From positions 4,967,115-5,031,114 of the forward strand of contig JACTAT010000006.1 of NCBI GenBank assembly GCA_014526335.1: DNA of 64,000 nt. The letters run 5' to 3'. Below the pieces are notes generated by a model, which worked only from the letters and a program-made list of their open reading frames with translations, made no database searches and was not told the origin of the DNA. This document shows, piece by piece, positions 13,128-25,100 of this stretch. Source of the stretch: Chrysaora quinquecirrha (lineage: Eukaryota; Cnidaria; Scyphozoa; Semaeostomeae; Pelagiidae). The position numbers and the translations under genes are program-made. Position 1 is the first letter of the stretch. Each line of letters begins with the position of its first letter.

Positions 13128-16100
13128 TCATGTTGCAAATGAAGGGCGTTCATGAGATGCGATCATTATTCTTGCACTTACAAATACAGGAAATGTCCAG
13201 TTTTCACTTAATTGGAACAATGGTGCTTCTTCATCGGTTTTTAACATGAGATGTAACAATCCAGTGTCTTTGCTATTGATGATAGCTCCAGTGTCAGTTG
13301 TTGTAAATAGTTTGAATCTGTTTTAGAGGAAAAAACAAAATTAACAATGAGTCGTGAAAGTAAGGCCAGCTATCATCCCTGATGATAACGTAGATCATTA
13401 TGATGTTGGGACGATCATGATGATGTGGTGTTAATGTTGATAAAGATGGTGATAATGATGTTGATCACGACGAAAACGACCGAAGCCAGAACTATCAAGA
13501 CAATGATGAGGCTAGTGATGGCGATGATCATAACGATTACGTACGATGAGAACGATAACTAAAGTGGTCAGTGGGATGATGATATTCATGATGATGACGA
13601 TAGTGATAGATAATGATATTGATGGGCAGAGCATCCATGTATGACCTATGGAGAGGATTGAAATCTTCAAACGGATTGAAATTTCTGAATATAGCAGTAT
13701 AGCTGTAGTCACTTGTACTGAATCCATGTACACATACGAGTATCTAGTAGTATATATACATAGGATACATAGTATATACTGATGTGGCCTGCAACTGCCT
13801 GCAACTGCTGTTCCAACAGATGTCTTCTTGAATATGGTGTATATAGTGTATATAGAGTATATATAAGTATATGGACGTATATACCCGTTTATAGTGACCC
13901 AACCTATGCTCTCACAGATGTCTTCTTGAATAGGGTGTATATAGTGTATATAGAGTATATATAAGTATATGGACGTATATACCCGTATATAGTGACCCAA
14001 CCTATGCTCTCACAGATGTCTTCTTGAATATGGTGTATATAGTGTATATAGAGTATATATAAGTATATGGACGTATATACCCGTATATAGTGACCCAACC
14101 TATGCTCTCACAGATGTCTTCTTGAATATGGTGTATATAGTGTATATAGAGTATATATAAGTATATGGACGTATATACCCGTATATAGTGACCCAACCTA
14201 TGCTCTCACAGATGTCTTCTTGAATATGGTGTATATAGTGTATATAGAGTATATATAAGTATATGGACGTATATACCCGTATATAGTGACCCAACCTATG
14301 CTCTCACAGATGTCTTCTTGAATATGGTGTATATAGTGTATATAGAGTATATATAAGTATATGGACGTATATACCCGTATATAGTGACCCAACCTATGCT
14401 CTCACAGATGTCTTCTTGAATATGGTGTATATAGTGTATATAGAGTATATATAAGTATATGGACGTATATACCCGTATATAGTGACCCAACCTATGCTCT
14501 CACAGATGTCTTCTTGAATATGGTGTATATAGTGTATATAGAGTATATATAAGTATATGAATGTATATACCCGTATATAGTGACCCAACCTATGCTCTCA
14601 CAGATGTCTTCTTGAATATGGTGTATATAGTGTATATAGAGTATATATAAGTATATGGATGTATATACCCGTATATAGTGACCCAACCTATGCTCTCACA
14701 GATGTCTTCTTGAATATGGTGTATATAGTGTATATAGAGTATATATAAGTATATGGACGTATATACCCGTATATAGTGACCCAACCTATGCTCTCACAGA
14801 TGTCTTCTTGAATAGGGTGTATATAGTGTATATAGAGTATATATAAGTATATGGACGTATATACCCGTATATAGTGACCCAACCTATGCTCTCACAGATG
14901 TCTTCTTGAATAGGGTGTATATAGTGTATATAGAGTATATATAAGTATATGGACGTATATACCCGTATATAGTGACCCAACCTATGCTCTCACAGATGTC
15001 TTCTTGAATATGGTGTATATAGTGTATATAGAGTATATATAAGTATATGGACGTATATACCCGTATATAGTGACCCAACCTATGCTCTCACAGATGTCTT
15101 CTTGAATATGGTGTATATAGTGTATATAGAGTATATATAAGTATATGAATGTATATACCCGTATATAGTGACCCAACCTATGCTCTCACAGATGTCTTCT
15201 TGAATATGGTGTATATAGTGTATATAGAGTATATATAAGTATATGGACGTATATACCCGTATATAGTGACCCAACCTATGCTCTCACAGATGTCTTCTTG
15301 AATAGGGTGTATATAGTGTATATAGAGTATATATAAGTATATGGACGTATATACCCGTATATAGTGACCCAACCTATGCTCTCACAGATGTCTTCTTGAA
15401 TATAGTGTATATAGTGTATATAGAGTATATATAAGTATATGGACGTATATACCCGTATATAGTGACCCAACCTATGCTCTCACAGATGTCTTCTTGAATA
15501 TGGTGTATATAGTGTATATAGAGTATATATAAGTATATGAATGTATATACCCGTATATAGTGACCAAACCTATGCTCTCACAGATGTCTTCTTGAATATG
15601 GTGTATATAGTGTATATAGAGTATATATAAGTATATGGACGTATATACCCGTTTATAGTGACCCAACCTATGCTCTCACAGATGTCTTCTTGAATATGGT
15701 GTATATAGTGTATATAGAGTATATATAAGTATATGAATGTATATACCCGTATATAGTGACCCAACCTATGCTCTCACAGATGTCTTCTTGAATATAGTGT
15801 ATATAGTGTATATAGAGTATATATAAGTATATGGACGTATATACCCGTATATAGTGACCAAACCTATGCTCTCACAGATGTCTTCTTGAATAGGGTGTAT
15901 ATAGTGTATATAGAGTATATATAAGTATATGGACGTATATACCCGTATATAGTGACCCAACCTATGCTCTCACAGATGTCTTCTTGAATATAGTGTATAT
16001 AGTGTATATAGAGTATATATAAGTATATGGACGTATATACCCGTATATAGTGACCCAACCTATGCTCTCACGGATGTCTTCTTGAATATAGTGTATATAG

Positions 16101-19100
16101 TGTATATAAAATATATATAAGTATATGGATGTATATACCCGTATATAGTGACCCAACCTATGCTACATATTGTGACCCAACCAACCAAAAAATAGATTTG
16201 GGTCATTTTCCTATTTGGGGCTATATCTCATCGTCTTCTACGTATCAAAATGTGCATAACTGCAAATTTTCATATACATCTTATCATTTGTTACATTGTT
16301 ATTGCAGTGTTCGTATTAGGGGGTCTAATAACTAATACCCCAATCTAAGAATAGATTTGGGGGCATTTTGCAATTGGGGCTATATCTCATCGTCTTTTAC
16401 GTATCAAAATGTGCATAAATGCAAATTTTCAATTTCATTTTACCATTTGTAACACATTTATTCCAACCTTAACATTATGGCGTGTTGATCTAAGTACCCC
16501 AGTCTAAAAATATCATTTGGGGGCATTTTTCAGCTTGGGTCTGCATCTCATCTTTTCAGCATGTTAAATTACCCTTGTGACCAATTTTCATGCTTTTATC
16601 ACAAAGTGCGCAAGATTCATTTTTCAGGCTGCTAAGCTTCTACACTATTGAAATGCATTTTTCTCTATATTTGATCTTGTTGTAAATATTCGTTCGTATC
16701 GACAACCACTTTAGAAACTGACAACTGAAATCCCGAAAATCCCCCATAGTGTTTAGAAAATCGCAAATATACCCCGAAATATAGTAGCCATCAAACCAAA
16801 CAAATGAATGAATCTCACTTATTCTAAAAGAATCTTTCGCTAAAACCGAATCGTTTCGCAACAAATTTACTATCGTTGCAGAAAAATTATGATGTTGCTG
16901 CTCCAATTTTAACTAATATGCAGAAAATCGCATTGGCATCCGGTTATGATTCAGAAAGAGTATGCTGCCTTTTTTCATCCATGGCAGGGCATCTTTGACT
17001 GCTCGGGCAAAAATTTCAAAGGGCCCATGCCTTCTAACTATGCAAATATGATTCCCGTGAACTTATTCTCCTGACACAGGGCATATTTTAAGGATATTTC
17101 TCAAGACCACTAGTGTTTTTGCGCCAAAGTCGCACAGGGCACTGGAGGTTTGTTTATCAAGGGGGCTCAGGGGGCATGCTCCCCCAGAAAATTTTAGGGG
17201 GGTGGGGGTGGATGCTCAATAGTAAATGTACCTTTGAATGTGCCGCGCTGGAGGGTATATTTTTTATTTGTTGTTGTCTAGCCAAGGATATACTTTTTTA
17301 CAATATTGGTCTAGCCAAGGGTACCAAATTTAGCAATTTTTGTGTAGGGAATTGTCTAGGGAAAGTAGAAATTCCATCCTACCAATTTTTAATACATTTC
17401 AACTTGACGTCCATAAAGAACATCAAGTATATATTATAGAGTATAACATATGGATATAATAGTAAACAAACATGGACAACAATGAATTTCAACTATATGT
17501 CCATTAGGAACATCAAGTATGTATTACAATAATGAAGTCCCCCCCCCCTCACGGGGTGCTACGTTGTCTTTTTGGTGCATCAATTTATTACGCCATGGAT
17601 CAGGGCATCTTTTAACATACTGAGTGGTGGGGTAATTGCCCCACCAGGCCCCATCGGCTGCCCCACCACTGATCGTTGAAATCCTGGTTTTGCCCCATCA
17701 GTGATGGGCCCTTTTGACATAGGTATTATCAAAATGTAATTCAATTTTTGGAAAGATGGTGCATGATGCGCATAGATTACAGTAGGCAGAAAAGTTTTCA
17801 CTGATTATCAGAATGTTTATCAGTTTTCGCTGTACAGTAAAGTAAATAGACATCCATTCAGACTGAGTTCTTTGACTTGCAACAGTTGATAATCGATATC
17901 AATGGCGAAAAGCACCATTCTCGTAGGGCATATTTTAGCGTGTTTTTCCCTCACTTTTTGGTCTTGGAAATCCAAAGTGTTGTCTTGGAAATCTGAAAGT
18001 GTGGGGTGTACTTTTCTTTTGAAGCGAAGCAATATTTTTAGTTACCAATTGTCCGTGTTCTTTTATAGAGTTACGTACAAGTACAACAGATGAACCCGCA
18101 GGCTCACCCCCTTAGCTCCACCCAGTTTTTTTTTTCAAGATTTTTGGGGGTATGATTTTGTTGCTCTGAGCAAAAATACCTAGTTTAACTTGTTCATTCT
18201 ACAAGTGTTACTGTCTTTCTTTCTCAAAAAACATAAAACCTCTTGTGATGGATAGCAAAACGGTGATGTTAAGTTTCAAGTTATTTCTGATATACTCTTT
18301 TTTTATAAGAAACTAAGATTTTTGGTCAGTACTCAAAGTTTCTTAGTTTTGGGGCAAATTTGGTATACTGAAAGTTTCTTAGCAGTTTCTTAGAATCAAA
18401 ATTTCTAAGTGCCAAAACGGGCAATTGACACTTAAATTCTACAAATAGAAGAAGAAATACAATTCACGAGACACTTATGGTGCAACAGAAGTTTGTTTTC
18501 TCGATGCTTTATCTCTAATTCTAAAGATTCTTGAGACCTGCAAGTTTCTTACCATTTTTGGTCGAGTACTGAAAGTTCTTAACCAATATTGATCCCATTA
18601 CTGAGTTTCTTATAAATGGGTTTCTTATAAAAAAATGAGTGTAACATAGTTTCCGAAAACTATTAAGAAAAACCACCAATCTAAGGCCATCTGCAGGTGG
18701 TATTTTGGAAAATTTTCTGGGGGAGCATGCCCCCTGAGCCCCCTTGATAAACAAACCTCCAGTGCGCTGTGCGACTTTGGCGCAAAAACACTAGTGGTCT
18801 TGAGAAATATCCTTAAAATATGCCCTGTGTCAGGAGAATAAGCTCACGGGAATCATATTTGCATAGTTAGAAGGCATGGGCCCTTTGAAAGTTTTGCCCG
18901 AGCAGTCAAAGATGCCCTGCCATGGATGAAAAAAGGCAGCATACTCTTTCTGAATCATAACCGGATGCCAAAGCGATTTTCTGCATATTAGTTAAAATTG
19001 GAGCAGCAACATCATAATTTTTCTGCAACGATAGTAAATTTGTTGCGAAACGATTCGGTTTTAGCGAAAGATTCTTTTAGAATAAATGAGATTCATTCAT

Positions 19101-22100
19101 TTGTTTGGTTTGATGGCTACTATATTTCGGGGTATATTTGCGATTTTCTAAACACTATGGGGGATTTTCGGGATTTCAGTTGTCAGTTTCTAAAGTGGTT
19201 GTCGATACGAACGAATATTTACAACAAGATCAAATATAGAGAAACATGCATTTCAATAGTGTAGAAGCTTAGCAGCCTGAAAAATGAATCTTGCGCACTT
19301 TGTGATAAAAGCATGAAAATTGGTCACAAGGGTAATTTAACATGCTGAAAAGATGAGATGTAGACCCAAGCTGAAAAATGCCCCCAAATGCTATTTTTAG
19401 ACTGGGGTACTTAGATCAACACGCCATAATGTTAAGGTTGGAATAAATGTGTTACAAATGGTAAAATGAAATTGAAAATTTGCATTTATGCACATTTTGA
19501 TACGTAAAAGACGATGAGATATAGCCCCAATTGCAAAATGCCCCCAAATCTATTCTTAGATTGGGGTATTAGTTATTAGACCCCCTAATACGAACACTGC
19601 AATAACAATGTAACAAATGATAAGATGTATATGAAAATTTGCAGTTATGCACATTTTGATACGTAGAAGACGATGAGATATAGCCCCAAATAGGAAAATG
19701 ACCCAAAATCTATTTTTTGGTTGGTTGGGTCACAATATGTAGCATAGGTTGGGTCACTATATACGGGTATATACATCCATATACTTATATATACTTTATA
19801 TACACTATATACACTATATTCAAGAAGAAATCTGTGAGAGCATAGGTTGGGTCACTATATACGGGTATATACGTCCATATACTTATATATACTCTATATA
19901 CACTATATACACTATATTCAAGAAGACATCTGTGAGAGCATAGGTTGGGTCACTATATACGGGTATATACGTCCATATACTTATATATACTCTATATACA
20001 CTATATACACCATATTCAAGAAGACATCTGTGAGAGCATAGGTTGGGTCACTATATACGGGTATATACATCCATATACTTATATATACTCTATATACACT
20101 ATATACACTATATTCAAGAAGACATCTGTGAGAGCATAGGTTGGGTCACTATATACGGGTATATACGTCCATATACTTATATATACTCTATATACACTAT
20201 ATACACCATATTCAAGAAGACATCTGTGAGAGCATAGGTTGGGTCACTATATACGGGTATATACGTCCATATACTTATATATACTCTATATACACTATAT
20301 ACACCATATTCAAGAAGACATCTGTGAGAGCATAGGTTTGGTCACTATATAAGGGTATATACATTCATATACTTATATATACTCTATATACACTATATAC
20401 ACCATATTCAAGAAGACATCTGTGAGAGCATAGGTTGGGTCACTATATACGGGTATATACGTCCATATACTTATATATACTCTATATACACTATATACAC
20501 CCTATTCAAGAAGACATCTGTGAGAGCATAGGTTGGGTCACTATAAACGGGTATATACGTCCATATACTTATATATACTCTATATACACTATATACACCC
20601 TATTCAAGAAGACATCTGTGAGAGCATAGGTTGGGTCACTATAAACGGGTATATACGTCCATATACTTATATATACTCTATATACACTATATACACCCTA
20701 TTCAAGAAGACATCTGTGAGAGCATAGGTTGGGTCACTATATACGGGTATATACGTCCATATACTTATATATACTCTATATACACTATATACACCCTATT
20801 CAAGAAGACATCTGTGAGAGCATAGGTTGGGTCACTATATACGGGTATATACATTCATATACTTATACATACTCTATATACACTATATACACCATATTCA
20901 AGAAGACATCTGTGAGAGCATAGGTTGGGTCACTATATACGGGTATATACGTCCATATACTTATATATACTCTATATACACTATATACACCCTATTCAAG
21001 AAGACATCTGTGAGAGCATAGGTTGGGTCACTATATACGGGTATATACATTCATATACTTATACATACTCTATATACACTATATACACCATATTCAAGAA
21101 GACATCTGTGAGAGCATAGGTTGGGTCACTATATACGGGTATATACATTCATATACTTATATATACTCTATATACACTATATACACCCTATTCAAGAAGA
21201 CATCTGTGAGAGCATAGGTTGGGTCACTATATACGGGTATATACATTCATATACTTATACATACTCTATATACACTATATACACCATATTCAAGAAGACA
21301 TCTGTGAGAGCATAGGTTGGGTCACTATATACGGGTATATACATTCATATACTTATATATACTCTATATACACTATATACACCATATTCAAGAAGACATC
21401 TGTGAGAGCATAGGTTGGGTCACTATATACGGGTATATACATTCATATACTTATATATACTCTATATACACTATATACACCATATTCAAGAAGACATCTG
21501 TGAGAGCATAGGTTGGGTCACTATATACGGGTATATACGTCCATATACTTATATATACTCTATATACACTATATACACCCTATTCAAGAAGACATCTGTG
21601 AGAGCATAGGTTGGGTCACTATATACGGGTATATACATTCATATACTTATATATACTCTATATACACTATATACACCATATTCAAGAAGACATCTGTGAG
21701 AGCATAGGTTGGGTCACTATATACGGGTATATACGTCCATATACTTATATATACTCTATATACACTATATACACTATATTCAAGAAGACATCTGTGAGAG
21801 CATAGGTTGGGTCACTATATACGGGTATATACGTCCATATACTTATATATACTCTATATACACTATATACACCCTATTCAAGAAGACATCTGTGAGAGCA
21901 TAGGTTGGGTCACTATATACGGGTATATACGTCCATATACTTATATATACTCTATATACACTATATACACCCTATTCAAGAAGACATCTGTGAGAGCATA
22001 GGTTGGGTCACTATATACGGGTATATACGTCCATATACTTATATATACTCTATATACACTATATACACTATATTCAAGAAGACATCTGTGAGAGCATAGG

Positions 22101-25100
22101 TTGGGTCACTACATACGGGTATATACGTCCATATACTTATATATACTCTATATACACTATAGACACTATATTCAAGAAGACATCTGTGAGAGCATGGGAT
22201 ATGCAACTATATACGGGTATATACGTCCATATACTTATATATACTCTATATACACTATATACACCATATTCAAGAAGACATCTGTGAGAGCATAGGTTGG
22301 GTCACTATATACGGGTATATACGTCCATATACTTATATATACTCTATATACACTATATACACCATATTCAAGAAGACATCTGTGAGAGCATAGGTTGGGT
22401 CACTATATACGGGTATATACGTCCATATACTTATATATACTCTATATACACTATATACACCCTATTCAAGAAGACATCTGTGAGAGCATAGGTTGGGTCA
22501 CTATATACGGGTATATACGTCCATATACTTATATATACTCTATATACACTATATACACCATATTCAAGAAGACATCTGTTGGAACAGCAGTTGCAGGCAG
22601 TTGCAGGCCACATCAGTATATACTATGTATCCTATGTATATATACTACTAGATACTCGTATGTGTACATGGATTCAGTACAAGTGACTACAACTATACTG
22701 CTATATTCAGAAATTTCAATCCGTTTGAAGATTTCGATCCTCTTCATAGGTCATACATGGATGGTCAGCCTATTGATGACGAATACAATGAAAATGACGT
22801 TGACGATGATATTGATTATCGTGATGGATGAAGATGATGATGATATATTGATGTGATGATGATAATAATGACGGTGAAAATTATGATGATGAAGATGATG
22901 ATGATATGATGATGAAGATGATGCAAATGAAGAAGATGATGACAATGATGATGGTGTATTAGACATGATAGTCACCACTTATCACGACACGCCTTTGATT
23001 ATTGTAGGGCTATTTAGCAAGGTAGGGGTATTTAGTATAATGATGGCGATGATGATGATGGTGGTAATGGTAATGTTGGCAATTATTATAATGATGAGAG
23101 TGATGAGGGTGCTGACGATGATAATGTAAATGAAGGTTGCGCTGATGATAAAGATAATGATTAAGATGATGCTAATGAAGATGATGATGAGGATAATGAT
23201 GCTACAATGATGAAGATGAGGATAATCATATTGATAATGATCAAGATAACGATGATGCTGATTGTAATCATGACGATATCTAGAATTCCTCCAGCAATTA
23301 TTTTGAAAAATTGAAGACAGTCTATGCTTGTATCAAGCAAAAATGTTTGACGACCAATGTTTTGTGATGTTGCCAAACGGTCAAACATTGTGTTTGACAA
23401 GTAAATGTCAAATGTTTTACAAACAATGTTTAATTGTTAGGCCAAAGCCTAAGGCAACTTACCTTACAGCAACAGCTCGCTGACTCTGCATACAAATCGC
23501 TGAGTTGCATGGTTGGCTGTACGTATTTCGTTTGATTGACAGGCTTCTAGTTCTGTTGTCATACGTCACGATAATATCAATGCCACAAGAAAAGCCAGTC
23601 CATCTCCAACAATACTGAAGAAAAAAGATTGAGATGTTATGTTTAGTTATTTTTACTGAATTGAGTATAATCTAAAGATGTCACCAAAATATGTCTCAGT
23701 AATTTCATTGCCTTTATTGTTTACGTTCATCTTCTTATTGTATATAGCAGTTCTTGTTATATTTCAATGGTTGTTATATTTATATTATGAATCATAATAC
23801 ATATATTGCAATATTTATATATTTTATGCTGTTTCCTGCGAATTGTTTTAGATTTAGCGAATCAGAATGATTCAAAGTGGGGACAAACAGCCATAAAGTC
23901 GGAATGGGGACTCAAGTTATTCAACATTAAAATAATAAAAGTCTTTAAAAAGTTGCAAATGTTTAGATACCCTGTTGTTCTTTTCTAGTATCCGTCCACA
24001 TCGGCAAGCAAATTTGTCGAAGATGTCTCTCGGTACTTCAACTGGACCCTGATCGGAACCATTGTAGACATTTAGCATCCTGTTCCATTGCTCTTCGTAT
24101 AAAGAGAGTAGCCATTCTAGAAAAGTTAGATAATTTTTAACGAGTTAATTTCGTACAAAATCATTGGGAGCACAATTGACATAGTTACCATAGATACATT
24201 TACTGAACATTTATACATACTAACATTTAATAAGTGGGCTACCACAATTGTTATAATTGCCTTGACTGGGATTCGAACCAGTGACCTTCTGGACAACAAG
24301 CCAGGTGACTACTCCAATGCACTAAACAGTGCAATGAATTGTGGTAGCCCACTTGTGATGAATAAATATCCTGTGTCAGCATATGTTCAGTTCACTAAAT
24401 GTTCTATGCTCTGATGAAGGCTTTAAGCCGAAACACAAAGAAACACCTTGGCTGTGGAGGAGACCTGTGGCTGGAAGGACCTCGAGTTTGGCTGGCTACT
24501 TCATTGCACTGTTTAGTGCATTGGAGTAGTAACCTGGCTTGTTGTCCAGAAGGTCACTGGTTGTGGTTGTGGAATTGTGGTAGCCCACTTGTGATGAATA
24601 AATATCCTGTGTCAGCATATGTTCAGTTCACTAACATTTAATAATTAACAGAGAGGGCATGAGAGGCTAGGATAAATTTATCTATGTTTGGAATTACTGC
24701 TGCTTTGAGAAACACTCTCATTCATGAATGAATTTTAACGTTGATTGCTAAGTTTTTTTGTTTGGTTATATAAAGTTTGTAACAGAACGTTGATATGAAT
24801 GTTTACACAGGCGTTTACACGGTCAGACTTTCCCATCTAATCATCTAACAAGAAAAAGTTAAACAAATGGTAGGTGGAATGGACGTATAGAATAAGGAAC
24901 AAACCTCTGGGAATAATACAGTCCCTTTTCAAAAGACTGATCGCTTTAGAATCTTCTAGAAGTCTCTCTAATTTCAAACACTTAAATGTTGATGCAAATT
25001 GCAAGCCTTCTTCAGTTGCAAGGAATGGAATTCTTTTACCAATATCATCTTCCAGTCTGTCAGAGAAAAACTTCTGTGTTTCTGAAACACTTGCTTTCAA

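Larger units (their letters stand above)
13625..22770. mobile_element. 9.1-kb foldback element (long inverted arms of tandem repeats)
   Basis: Left arm 13625-17195 and right arm 18709-22770 are inverted copies of each other across all sections: an outer ~190-bp unique part, a 98-bp tandem array, and an inner ~1-kb unique part. They enclose a ~1.5-kb unpaired spacer (17196-18708). The right terminus read inward is GGCTGACCATCC against GGCAGAGCATCC at the left, with an 8-bp direct repeat outside each end. The arms differ in length by about 490 bp, which equals five 98-bp units. This architecture is known from Drosophila FB and related foldback transposons. No transposase-sized ORF is present, so it would be non-autonomous. 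Terminal GG and 8-bp duplications recall Merlin or other 8-bp-TSD DNA transposons, but I cannot assign a superfamily. It lies wholly within the last GMCL1 intron. Confidence 0.88.

Noticed and set aside
13904..16156. Dozens of near-identical ~64-residue ORFs on the minus strand (and on the plus strand at 19749-22491)
   Set aside because: They are produced by the 98-bp repeat, which is not a multiple of three, and overlap each other in rotating frames. No gene.
16640..16906. 88-residue ORF conserved in both foldback arms (also 18998-19264)
   Set aside because: Conservation is explained by the arms being copies; no motif and no transposase similarity seen.
17113..17439. Possible transposase ORF in the foldback spacer
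   Set aside because: Only 108 residues, partly in the arm, with a repeat-type GGSGGMLPQKI reading; no catalytic motif.
13815..22580. CRISPR array
   Set aside because: The repeats have no unique spacers, the unit is 98 bp, and the genome is animal.
13625..22770. Palindrome as a chimeric-read assembly artefact
   Set aside because: The arms differ by point changes and five units, the spacer is unique, the ends have direct repeats, and unique exons of the same gene lie on both sides. Confirmation in raw reads is still worthwhile.
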